From Anaeramoeba flamelloides (lineage: Eukaryota > Metamonada > Anaeramoebidae), in assembly GCA_027625915.1 (NCBI GenBank), contig JANTQA010000036.1, positions 7,647,001 to 7,711,000 on the forward strand: DNA of 64,000 nt. The letters are read 5' to 3'. Within the stretch, counting starts at the first letter, position 1. Each line of letters opens with the position of its first letter. Below the pieces are notes generated by a model, which saw only the letters and a list, made by a program, of their open reading frames with translations, was not told where the DNA came from and did no database searches. Made by a program: the position numbers and the translations under genes. Below are positions 34,485 through 45,025 of the stretch, one piece after another.

Positions 34485-35320
34485 TTAAAAGTAAACAGGA
34501 TCATAAGAAATAAATAAGAAAAAATTATCATCCATATTTGATAGATTTAAAAACCCTTGCTTTTCCATAAATGTTATTAAACCTCTCTGTAAGTTTTTTA
34601 TCGAGATTCCAATTTTAATTTTTTTATATAAATCAAATAATTTTTTATTAACTACGAGTTTTCTCATTTTTTTTTGATTTTCATCAACTGAGTTAAAATC
34701 TTGAAAGCACGAAGGCCACCCTTCTGTTAAAGTTGGATCTAACTTTGTAAATGCAGTTAGTCTATGTTTCCAGCGCGGTGCAGGTTTTTGTATCAAAAAA
34801 TTTTTTAAAACATCCATATTGTATTCCTTTTCTCCTTGCACTTCACGTAACGTTAAGGATCTCTTTATAAATTTTTTATTTAGCCGTTGCTGCTGGTTTG
34901 ATTTGAATGACTTCATAACATTTGGACAAGAAGCACTCTTTAATTCTTCCACTTTTCTTTTTCTTTCTAATTCAAATCCCCCCTTAGGGATTGGTGATGT
35001 AATTTTCGTTTGCTTACTTGGTTTCGAAAACACAAAAGATGATGATCTATCAAGTAAACCTTGTGATTTTTTTTTTTTTGCTTGGTTCGATAATTTACAA
35101 AGAACTTGTGTGCCAATTGCTTGCTATTTCAAAAAAATCAATAAATAATAAAAATTGACGTCAGTAGAAATAGGAATAGAATATAAAAAAAAAAACAATA
35201 AAAATGATAAAAAGAATACAAATGAATATGTAAAAAAGATCATTTGAACAAAACTTAAATCAAAAAATCAAGATTTTTTCAAGCTTTTTTATTCCATACT
35301 TTTTTTTTTGGCTTAATCAT
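34485..35320 (-). CDS. Uncharacterised basic protein, probably two exons
   Basis: Family not recognised. The open frame at 34485-35123 encodes about 212 residues with ordinary protein-like composition (FIKRSLTLREVQGEKEY, APRWKHRLTAFTKLDP, EGWPSCFQDFNSVD) and a TAA stop. It has no ATG of its own near the start. A plausible first exon is 35320-35300 (MIKPKKK), with a GTATGG donor at 35299 and an acceptor ATAG ending at 35124, giving a 176-base intron in phase 0 on both sides and 219 residues in all. The N-terminal third is Lys/Arg/Ser-rich and likely disordered; the C-terminal half (RWKHRL to the end) looks folded, with alternating hydrophobic positions. No signal peptide or membrane segment. 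Nuclear function would fit the basic tail, but that is a guess. The first exon is less certain than the second. Confidence 0.6.
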
Positions 35321-35748
35321 TAAATATTTGTTACAAAATAACATTTTAAAAATGAAAAATTAATTTACATTAGGTTGTGGTAATTATACAGATACCAATA
35401 TTAAAGTTTTTTTCTCACATTTGTTTATATTTTCTTCTCTTTTTTTCGTTATTTTTAACTTTTACTTCACACTTTAATTAAAACGAATTTTTTTCTTTCA
35501 TTTTCTCAGCTAATTTAGAAAAAGTAAATGTAATTATTTTTTATCTTTTTTAACAAAGATAATTTTTATGAAAAAGAAAACAATTTTAATTGGAAAAAGC
35601 TAAAATGAAATTGGCTGACAAAAATATATAAGAAATTAATTGGATACATTTGGCCCAGATTTTTACTTGGGATAATACTGTTTGTTGAAGAAAAAAAAAT
35701 TCCTAAAATTTTTGTTTGACTTTTTTAAAAAAAAAAAAATTAAGAATA
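35321..35748. other. Upstream region of the uncharacterised gene
   Basis: A/T-rich; no gene is supported. It separates the proposed first exon from the foldback element. Confidence 0.4.
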
Positions 35749-36250
35749 TACGTTCTAAATGAATTTTTCACATACACTGTAAATACACCCCTTTCATCTT
35801 GGTTCAGAGATTTACGTTCTTTTATCTATCAATTAAAATAAATTTCATTTTCGAAAAAATGAGGTTTATTTTGGTTTTTTTTTTTTTGGTTTTTATTTTT
35901 TGTTCAATTGTAAATACATCACTTACCCACAAATTAGCAATGAAGAGTGGCATTAATTTATGGGGAAATTATTAAAATTTATTGGGTTTTATATACAAAA
36001 ATACTAATAACTGACTTATATGGAAAACTAATTGAGGGAATATATTCTTAGGTGCATTTTTAAGGAATTGGAAGTGATGTATTTACAATTGAACAAAAAA
36101 TAAAAACCAAAAAAAAAAAAACCAAAATAAACCTCATTTTTTCGAAAATGAAATTTATTTTAATTGATAGATAAAAGAAAGTAAATACCTGAACCAAGAT
36201 GAAAAATATGTATTTGTAATGTGTGTCCATAATTCATTTAGAACTTACAT
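35749..36250. mobile_element. Foldback element FB3
   Basis: About 500 bases. Left arm about 35749-35925 and right arm about 36070-36250 are inverted copies; the part with CAATTAAAATAAATTTCATT, TTCGAAAAAATGAGGTTTAT and TTTTTTGTTCAATTGTAAAT is nearly perfect. The loop is about 145 bases. No coding sequence. Confidence 0.8.
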
Positions 36251-36864
36251 CTTTAATACATCCATTTTAAAAAAGTTTGTACTCCTAGTTATAAAAGGTA
36301 TTTTTTAAACAAATCCATTTCCCAGCAAAAGAGGCTGAGTTGTGGTAAGTGAATTACATGTGTTTATAGGGGTTGAATGAATAGTAAAAGAAAAAGTTTA
36401 AATAGAAAATTTCAAAATGGAAATCATTATTTTACATTTTTTCTTTTCGATTTTTTTTTTCAACGTAATTCATTTGCAAATTTTTTTTTTATTGAAAGAT
36501 TGATAGTAACTTGGTAAAAACACGTTATTTGAATGTTATTGAAACAGTGGAAATGCTTGTAGAGAAATCATTTTGATTTATATTTGATTTATATTTGATC
36601 TTGCAATTGAAGATCAAAATGAACCTTGTTGTTTTTCTTAATAGTGACCTAAGAATTTGAGTTTTTGAGAAACTCTTTAATATGATCAATCATAATTATG
36701 AAATTTACTGTTCTTGACAAGAATTTTTCATCAAAGCTCTTATGGTTCGAAAACTTAAGATAATAAAGAAAAAATAATTAGAAAAAATTGAAAACAAAAA
36801 ATACTTAAAATAGTAAAAATATATATAAATTCGGGCACCTAGTTCCCCACTCTGAGAGGTTGTG

Positions 36865-37365
36865 TCTATGTTTTTTTTTTTTTTGATTTAAAAGAATTGA
36901 GCAAAATATTAGATTTTACTCGATTCTTTTAAATTAAAAAAAACCTAACGATATCGGAGTACCAATTATTAATCACAGATTGTGGAATTTTTAAATGTAC
37001 TTGATAATCTTTCTATAGGGTTTTTGTTCCTCCTGTTTATTCATGGTACGTGCTGTCAAGTGCCGTCAAGTGCCTAGGTTTTCTTGAGGGTTTCTGTTTT
37101 CCTTGTTAAGTGTTCTTGGTTTTCTTGAGGTTTTCTGTTTTATCAGAAAAACCTATAACACTTAACAAATAAAACAGAAATCTCAAGAAAACCTAACGGC
37201 GCTTTTTTTCAATTTAAGAAATAAAAATAAAATTTCAAAAATTTTCTTTTAATCTCCTAAATTAAAAAAAGGCTAACGGCAATTTTCCAGAATCCGAAAG
37301 AATTTAGTAAAATCAATGATTTTACTCAATTCTTTCAAATCCTGAAAAACCTAACGACAGTGGAT
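36865..37365. repeat. Palindromic-module array 2
   Basis: Hairpin modules at about 36875-36948 (TTTAAAAGAATTGAG ... CTCGATTCTTTTAAA), 37080-37195 (GTTTTCTTGAGG...), 37200-37275 (AATTTAAGAAATAAAAATAAA) and 37278-37352 (TTTTCCAGAATCCGAAAG...). Linkers include CTAACGG and GTGCTGTCAAGTGCCGTCAAG. No coding content. Confidence 0.75.
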
Positions 37366-37394
37366 AGATCTATTTGATCATGAAAATGATAGTA

Positions 37395-38352
37395 TTATAT
37401 ATATATATAAGCTAAATTTCAAAAATAGGGTCATCATTAGTATTTTCTAAATTATTGGTATGTGTGTTGTGTTAACCAAATATTCTGAACCCAATATCTT
37501 TTAAAAGTTATTATTGAATATTAAATATCAAGAAACAATCTTCTTTTAATGAAAATTTCCCAAAGTTGAATTCATTTTTTTGCAATTTTTCTTTCAAAAT
37601 GATTCCATATTGTTATTTTTATGTTGAATGAACAAGAACATTTTTGAAAACCGTTAATATTCAAGAGATGAGATTAATTAGCATTGGAGAAAGGGATTGT
37701 AAAATTCAAAGAAAGTAAAACACCCAAGAAGTGTTTGCTTCGAAAACAAGTATCAACCAAATTTGCTTTAATGAGTTACAATGGTTCCTTGAAAAGTGAA
37801 GAAATAGCAAGATCAAATAAGATCTTCTTTTCTCTTTCATTTGGAGACAATGTGATGAATGTGATCGTATTCATTTTATCTTTGAGTTCTTTGTTGTACA
37901 TTCAAAAAATTGGTTTTGTTTTCACTTTCTTTTCTTTTTTTTTTTTTCTTTTTCTTTCTTTTGTTGAGATTCTTTTTATCTTGAAAAAGGTATCAAGGAA
38001 AGATTGGGTTGATACCAAATGGGTAAATAGTAAAAATCTGATAACTCTGATGGAAAGTTGTTTCAAAAGGTTATTGGAAGCAATGGTGAATCTTAAATGG
38101 ATAATTTTAAGATGAAAAATCATTTCAAAAAATAGGGTCAGATTTATTTTTTTCTTTATGGGTTTCTTTTCTCTATTCTTTTATTAGAAATAATAATTAA
38201 AACAGAAAAGGGTGTTTTTAGACAGTTATTTTTTAGTTTTAAGTTCTGATTTTTCTGGGTTGAGTTTTGGTATTCACTAAATGAGAAACTACAATTTTTT
38301 TTCAATCAAAAATTTGCCCCTATTTTTGAAATTAAGCTTATATATATATATT
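37395..38352. mobile_element. Inverted-repeat element within the insert of R2 copy d
   Basis: Both ends lie in TA repeats and carry inverted AAGCTAAATTTCAAAAATAGGG / CCCTATTTTTGAAATTAAGCTT. A further copy of TTTCAAAAAATAGGGTCA lies at 38125. A 144-codon frame at 37684-38115 is inside; it starts with TTG, contains a strongly hydrophobic stretch and is not a transposase that I recognise. Confidence 0.55.
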
Positions 38353-38623
38353 AATTAATTTTCTTCTTCTCTTTTTTTTTTTATTTGATACAATTTCTTT
38401 GATCACTCCTTTCTCTAAATAAATAAATCAATAAAGAATTTGAGTTTATCACTTTTTAAGAAAATCTATAGATTGATTATTTAGTTTTATACCAGACGAT
38501 TATCAATTATCATTTGATGTGTATTATTCGAAGATATTTCTTATTTGCCCTTCAAAGGTTAATTATAAAAAATAATTGATATTTGAAAAAAAATGTTGAG
38601 ACCCTTTGACTGAAACAAAGTTT

Positions 38624-39370
38624 ATTTGGTTCACTCTTTTAAGCAATGTATAAACACTTTTTTAAATCTTTTCGTAACCATCTTTTTTATAAATGCATGT
38701 ATTTGGGATAAGTAACTCTTTTTTTTTTTTTTTTTTTTTATTAAAGGCTAAATAGCACGTATTTGTATAAGGATTCAATCAAATCTGATTAAACAAATTC
38801 CTTTTATCAACTTTAGAGAAATTGGTTCTCAATCAGTTTAAAAAGAGTTCATTTTTTCTCAATTAAATTTTCAAGTCAAAAGATCTAGATCATCTTTTGT
38901 TTGGATCCAAAACAAATTCGAAAATAAAAATTTGCAATACAATTTTTTTAAAAGAAATCTCAATTTTAGTAATTTCTGAGAGTCTTTATAAACAAACAAC
39001 CATATAAATTTAATCTTATTTTAAAAACACAATAAAAATAAATCAAATATTCAAATCCTTAAAGAAGATCAAAAAAATATTAATCTCGTATTTGTTTCAC
39101 AAATATTTATTAAATTTCATGAAATTTAATAAGATCTGTTATATTCTTTTTTCAAATATTCAGAGTATACAAAAGGAACTGTTATTATTAAAATCAGTTA
39201 AATGAGAATATCTATTATTATTTTTTTTTATTTAGAATTATTAATTTGAATTAATTCGTTTTATTTGAAAATCTTTAAAAAATTGAGAAATAATAAATAA
39301 AACCTATTTGATACGTTTAATCTTTGGGTTATTGTCAACTCGTTGAAAAAAAAATAAGATTGTATTATTA
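38624..39370. other. Non-coding gap
   Basis: A 21-base T run lies near 38720. About 39050-39360 resembles 5140-5480. No gene is supported. Confidence 0.4.
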
Positions 39371-39563
39371 AAGTCTGTTCCACTTTTAAAGCACAAACTT
39401 TCAACGAAAATTAAGGCACAAAAAAAATTCCAAATTAAAGTACCAAATTCGGATTCCAGTCAAATAATTTGTGTAAAACAAATTACTAAAAATTTCCTTA
39501 ATTTGAGATTTTTTAAGCTTTAAATTTCGTTAAAAGTTTGTTTCTTAAAAGTGGAATTGATTG
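39371..39563. mobile_element. Tc1/mariner-type MITE M1, copy 2
   Basis: About 193 bases, palindromic over nearly all its length: TTCCACTTTTAAAGCACAAAC ... and GTTTGTTTCTTAAAAGTGGAA. It is the decayed counterpart of 46514-46711. No coding content. Confidence 0.65.
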
Positions 39564-39639
39564 TAGAATTATTAATTTGAAGTATTTTTATTTGTTTTGA
39601 AAACCTTTAAGAAATTTATTTATTGAGAGAAAGGAGTAA

Positions 39640-40470
39640 TCGAAGAATATTTACCAAATAAAAAAGAGAAGAAGAAAAATAATTGAAATATTAAAGTTCA
39701 AAAATATTATATCATTTAAATGACCAAATTAAAAATTATCCACTGTCGTTAGGTTTTTCAGGATTTGAAAGAATTGAGTAAAATCATTGATTTTACTAAA
39801 TTCTTTCGGATTCTGGAAAATTGTCGTTAGCTTTTTTTTAATTTAGGAGATTAAAAGAAAATTTTTGAAATTTTCTTTTTATTTCTTAAATTGAAAAAAA
39901 GCGTCGTTAGGTTTTCTTGAGTTTTCTGTTTATTTGGAAAATCAATAGATTTCACAAAATAAAGCAAAAAACCTCAAGAAAACCGCTGTTACAGCTAATT
40001 TATTCAACCTGTGATTTTTTTCTTTCCTTTCGTAATATAACCGGAAACAAAAAAATTGTTTAAAGCATTTTTTTTCTTTCATCGTGTTGTGACAAAAATT
40101 ATTTAAAGCAATTTTTTTCTTTCAAGTTAAACTTCATAATGAAAGAAAAATTCTCAAGTTGAATAGATTGGCTCTAATGGAGGTTTAGGTGAGTTTAAAA
40201 GCAAGAATTTTTCTAATGTTTCAGAATGAAACCTTACAAGTTGAAACGAAACAATTTTTGTTACAACATGATGAAAGAAAAAAAATGCTTTAAACATTTT
40301 TTTTGTTTCAGGTTATATTATGAAAGGAAAGAAAAAATTCACAAGTTGAATAAATTGGCTGTAGGTTTTCCATAATTTAAAAAATGGAGAATTATCTAAT
40401 GAATTTACACATTCTTTTGAATTCTGGAAAACATGGGCACTCTACGGTACTCTACAGCATTCTACAAATC
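39640..40470. repeat. Palindromic-module array 3
   Basis: It starts with a tract (AAAAAGAGAAGAAGAAAAATAATTG) also present at 44850-44880. Hairpin modules lie at 39744-39822 (CAGGATTTGAAAGAATTG...), 39830-39900, 39905-39985 and 40372-40432. A separate large inverted repeat at about 40000-40365 has arms with GTGATTTTTTTCTTTCCTTT / AAAGGAAAGAAAAAATTCAC. It ends with GGGCACTCTACGGTACTCTAC. No coding content. Confidence 0.75.
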
Positions 40471-41739
40471 TCCTAATTTCTAAGTTTTTCTTTAAAAATT
40501 GTTTTAAAGACTCAAAAAGTCGTCTATTATCCACGAGATAAAATTAGTTAACTGTTGGAATTTTTCAGTAATTCCAATTCTTTGAAAAGTCATAATCGAA
40601 TCATTTTAATATATTGCCCTGGATCGACTTTTCCAAAGATATTTGTTACCATTTTGGAAAAGAGGAATAAAAATTTCTTTGAATGAATTTTTCATCTAAA
40701 CGGAGTTGTCCTGCCAAGCAATCAGAAAAAGATGTAAAAAAAATTTATTTATTTGCTTTAAAATTCAAAAAAACTGTTTCAAAATTTTGACTTCGATTTC
40801 CATTTTTGAAATCTTTGTTCCTCATCTTTGGATATACATTTTATTGACTTAAATGTGAAGAAACTTTGTAAAATTAGTTGATCTTCAAAATATTCTTTGC
40901 ATAATAAGAGTTGGTTTGGAAAGTACATTTTCGAATTTCCTAAAATGGAAAATGATTAAAAATTATTTACATTATTATGAATTTATCAGTATTTTGCGGG
41001 ATTTTGAAGTAAAATATTCAACAAAAAGATGTTTGATTTTATTTTGGAGCCCATTGAGAAGGTATTTTTTTTTTTTGCAGGGCAGATTTTAAAAAGCTTT
41101 TGTTGGTTCATAATTGTTAAAAAAAAATTCTGTTTGTTTGCAATGTAAAAAAATTTAAATTTATCAGAAAAACCCAATTGAAAAAAATTTCCTTTTAGAT
41201 CAGAGTTTGTTCATTAAAGAAGAGTCCAAATTCCTAAAAAAATATTCTCTTTTAATTAAATCTGAAGATCTTTTTCTTTTTTCAAAATTTGAGGATCAAA
41301 AGATTGCTTGTTAAATGTATTGAAATAAATTTCTTTTCTTTTTATAGAGGTAAACTAGAGTATTTAAAATGAAAGAGGAGAATGGGAAATGCAGTACGGA
41401 AAACGCAAGCCAATTTTCAAAACAGTAAGTACTTGTTGTATTTTTTTTTTTTAAATTTTGATAAGTAAAATTTAAGTGGTTGATAATTTATTATGGAAAT
41501 TAAATTTCCAGAAAAAGTTTTTGTGTTTGTTTTTCAGTTTTTTTCAAATTAAATCCCAAATTAAGAACAAAAAGGATAGTTTCTTCGTTGGGGTAGTTCC
41601 TTTCTAGAAAAGCTCCTTTTCAAAAAGTTATTATTGAAAAAAAAGGAACCCCACAATTAAATAACACTTAAAGCAAACAAAAAAAAACAATAATATCCGA
41701 GCAAGTTGAAAGGTAAAAAATGAAAAGAATGTAAAACCC
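40471..41739. other. Unresolved region with exon-like segments
   Basis: Less repetitive than its surroundings, with short frames next to good splice signals on the plus strand. Examples: TTTTTCAG followed by a 38-codon frame at about 40570-40687; TTCCTTTTAG followed by a frame ending in TAA at about 41199-41312; and GGAAAACGCAAGCC ... AAAACA followed by GTAAGT at about 41430. I could not assemble a gene or name a family. It may be an intron-rich or decayed gene. Confidence 0.3.
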
Positions 41740-41901
41740 TCAAACCTTATAGTCCCAATCGGCCATGTTTAAATAAAGAATTGTGTCCCATAACTTACAA
41801 CCTGTAACTAACATAAATTTGTTAATCATTTTGTTTTGTTCATTGGAATAAGTACTTGAATTGAAAGCCTCTTGTTGAAGTCCAGTTGTATTACTCAACA
41901 T
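41740..41901 (-). CDS. Possible first exon with a UBA-like domain
   Basis: A 53-codon frame from ATG at 41901 to TGA at 41742-41740. Residues about 23-52 (NKMINKFMLVTGC then DTILYLNMADWDYK) fit the UBA-like fold at the N terminus of DCN1-like and p47/UBXN proteins, in which F-x-x-x-T and a late W-D/K are conserved. The frame would continue if AAG is followed by a GTTTGA donor at 41745, but I could not find the next exon. It may be a truncated gene, a gene fragment or part of a larger minus-strand gene. The UBA-like reading is from motif memory only. Confidence 0.4.
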   Translation of the reverse strand: MLSNTTGLQQEAFNSSTYSNEQNKMINKFMLVTGCKLWDTILYLNMADWDYKV

Positions 41902-43891
41902 TTTTTTTTTTTCAAGACCTTTTTAAGAGTTGTTTGGTGTTGCTTGAAAACAAAAATTATTTGACAAAAGAAATCGAGATTATGTTGAAAAATGGAAAAA
42001 TGAAAATAAATTTTACAAGTTTGAGAAATTCAATAAATTACAAACAAAAAAAGAACTTTTATATGATTTCTCAGTCAATATTATTTTTGAGGTCAAAAGT
42101 TTTTGAAAATATCATCATCAATGTCCGAATAAATTTGGAATTTTTTTTTAATTCGTTACCCAAAAGTGTCCTTCCAAGAAAGTGGTTTATAAGGATTTAG
42201 TCAAAAGGAGTTTCAATATTAAGATTCCTATTTAGTTTGGAAAAAACATCAAGTAACTATTTTGTTTTCATTTGAGAACAATTAAAATCTTTGATCAACA
42301 AGAAACGTTGTTTTCTGTTGAGATCTTTCAAAGTTATTTGAAAAGATTTTTTTTATTATAAAAATTTGTCTTTTTGGCTAAATTTTAATTCAAAAGGGAG
42401 ACTTTTTTACTTTCCAAACAAAACTTTTTGACAAAGTTCTGAAAGTAAGAGTTGTTACCATTCTTATGGTAATTTCAAGATTAGTTAAACAATTTGGTAA
42501 TTGATTTGGAATTTGGTTTTCCAAGTATACGATTATTTTCCAAATAATAAATGAAAATTTTTATTTCCAAATCAGAAATGAAATATTAATTAGAACAGTT
42601 ATAACCAAAATAGAAGAGCAAAAATTAAGAAACAGAGTTCTCTCAGGAAGTTTTGTTTATTGTCTGAAAATATCTTTTCTAAACGATTTTGTAAAAATTT
42701 TAGGGTTTCACTTTCAACTTGTAAAACTAGAAAAATATTTTGCAAATGTTAACTAAAAATTTTCTTTTTTTAATTGGAAACGAATAGAATTTAGAACATT
42801 TCCTATTTTCTATGACTAAGTGAAAAAAAAAAACTATTCAAAGTTTACTGAAAATTTTCTTTCTCCAATTTGATAAATTGTTAAAGACAAAATAGATGCT
42901 CATAATTTTTCAAAAGAGAAGAATGATTGGATGAGTACCCATGTCCTGTGTAGCTTGATCATTAAAGTAGGTAACTTTTTTTTAATGTCAAACAAATTCT
43001 TTCTCGCATTTTTAATTTTGAGTGTTTCTTCATCAGGCAATAATTCCTCCCATCAATGAAATCTTCTAAAATTAAAAGAAATATTTAAAGAGACGCCTGT
43101 TGTTATTAGTTGCTTTTGATTATTAGTTTTGGAGATTATTTTTATTCTCTCTCTTTGATTATTTAATTTCTTTTGATTTTTTTATTTATCAAAAATTACT
43201 TTTGATTTTTTTAAAAAGTTTTTAATTGTCAAATAAATTTAAAATTAAAATTTTAGTCAAATAAAAAACTCGAAATCGTTTTTACAGAGACGAAATTAAC
43301 TTAGTATATAAAAAAGAGTTATTTCAGATATCTAAGAATAAAAATTATAAGATTTTTTTTTTGAGATTGGTAAATCGAATTATTTTTACAATAAAACCCC
43401 TTAATTAATATTTTGTAAAACTTTTTGTCCTGACATTATTATTCTTATAATTCTAGTCATATTTGGGACAAAAAAACCAAATATAAAATTTTATCAAAAT
43501 TGTATATATTACAAAAGAATGTCCAAAAAAATACAATTCTCTAAAATGAAAATATCTTGTTTAATAGTAGTGAAAAAAAGATGGAACATGAAAAAAATCC
43601 CTGATAAGATTTTAAAAGATGATATTACGAAAAATGATTAATAATTGCAAATAAACTCCCTTTCAAAATCATTGACCGATTAAAAATCAAATTTTAAAGA
43701 AAAATATTTTTAATAATTGAAGTTATCTATTATAATATAAAAATTTAGATTTTAATATCCAATTTTATACTCAAGGGTTATTTATTTTTTGTCTAAAGAT
43801 AAAAGAAAAAGAAATAAAATAAAACAGTTAAAAAAAATTGTGACATTTATTTTGAAAGAAGCATTATAAAAAAAATAGAAAATTTAAAAAA
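41902..43891. other. Unresolved region upstream of the UBA-like exon
   Basis: A minus-strand frame at about 43060-42908 (EELLPDEETLKIKNARKNLF and onward) has coding-like composition but no confirmed start or splice partner. A 105-codon plus-strand frame at 41886-42200 overlaps the UBA-like exon antisense and is probably spurious. No repeats were recognised here. Confidence 0.3.
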
Positions 43892-44029
43892 TCAGTACAA
43901 CCCATTTATCGATTCTCCTTCCATTCGAATAACCAAATCTAATCTCTTTTTCATATTTGAAATCAATTTTTTCATTAATTCATCTACCACTTCTTTCCAA
44001 TTTTTCATTTTCATTTTCCATTTTAACAT
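43892..44029 (-). CDS. Possible small protein or exon (45 codons)
   Basis: ATG at 44029 to TGA at 43894-43892. The sequence is Lys/Met-rich and amphipathic (WKEVVDELMKKLISNMKKR), consistent with a helix. No family recognised. It could be a terminal exon of an unseen gene or a chance frame. Confidence 0.2.
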   Translation of the reverse strand: MLKWKMKMKNWKEVVDELMKKLISNMKKRLDLVIRMEGESINGLY

Positions 44030-44936
44030 AACACCGTGGAAAAAATAAAAAAGAGAAAAAATGATTTATTTGTAAACTTTTCATTGTGAGAGGAAAAACT
44101 TCAAAACGATACAAAAGCAATTCATTTTTCAAATGCAAGATGGGCCATTTATTATGAAATTTAGTTTATTTAAAATCAAATCTGATTATTTAAAAATCAA
44201 ACTTTTTAAAATTATATCTCATCCACACTTCTTAGAACGATGATTAATTTAATTACACTTGTTAAAAAACACAATTCAATTAATCAAAAAACAAGAATAA
44301 GAATTATCATTTTTCAAACTTTAATAAACCATTATAAACCTCAATTATTATTCAAAAAAAGTTGATCTACTTAGGTTATCAAACAATTAATTTAGTATTC
44401 AATAAACACCCTACTTTAATGAACTATAGGTAGGTTTATAAATAGACTCATAAAAAATCTGGTTGATTTATAAAAAGGATTTGATTGAAAAAAAAAGAAA
44501 TTCCAATAAATGGATCAATTTTTTAATTTACTTTTTTCTATTTTATTTTTAGACAAATAAAAAATATTTCTAGTGTCTAGTACTGAATATTAAAATAGTA
44601 ATTATTTTATAATAATAGACAACTTCAATTTATAAAAATATATATTTTCAAAATTGGATTTTTAATGGGTTAATGATTTTCAAATAGAGGCTACTTATAC
44701 TATCAAAAAATTCCTTGATTATTCTATTGAAACACCATACTTGAATGAATTTGATTTGGGTTAATAAGTTTGTTCATAAAGAATTTTTTTTTTTTTTTTT
44801 TTTTATTTATTTATAGAAAAGAGTAATTAAAGAAAAATCATCAAATAAAAAAAGAGAAGAAGAAAAATAATTAAAATATATATATATATAAAATAAATTT
44901 ATCATTTTCATAGCCAAATAGAAACGATCCAGTGTA
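44030..44936. other. Non-coding gap with repeat fragments
   Basis: About 44170-44500 resembles 8690-9070 and the reverse of 10780-10900. About 44600-44690 resembles 710-790. A TA run lies near 44877-44890. No gene is supported. Confidence 0.4.
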
Positions 44937-45025
44937 ATTAGGTTTTCCAGGATTTGAAAGAATTGAGTAAAATCCTTGATTTTACTAAAATCTTTCTAAT
45001 TCTGGAAAACCTAGACACCACCCCA
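44937..45025. repeat. Palindromic module, single copy
   Basis: One hairpin: TTAGGTTTTCCAGGATTTGA ... and TTCTAATTCTGGAAAACCTA. It is the same module as 33081-33147. The sequence just after it (CACAGGAGGAGCAAAAACCC) reappears inverted at about 37015-37040. Confidence 0.75.

Larger units (their letters stand above)
36307..38623. mobile_element. MITE family R2, copy d, split by a 1.8-kb insert
   Basis: The left end (AAACAAATCCATTTCCCAGC, then GGCTGAGTTG) and right end (CCCTTTGACTGAAACAAAG plus TTT) match copy c at 15935-16635. The interior up to 36664 and from 38434 onward also matches copy c. Between them is an insert flanked by the direct repeat AAGAATTTGAGTTT (36651-36664 and 38434-38447). 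Confidence 0.65.

Noticed and set aside
42930-42975. A minus-strand YFNDQATQDMGT segment resembling the Hsp70 YFND...QAT.DAG motif
   Set aside because: Only about 20 codons are open, the central residues of the motif are missing, and no other Hsp70 sequence is nearby; chance similarity is more likely.
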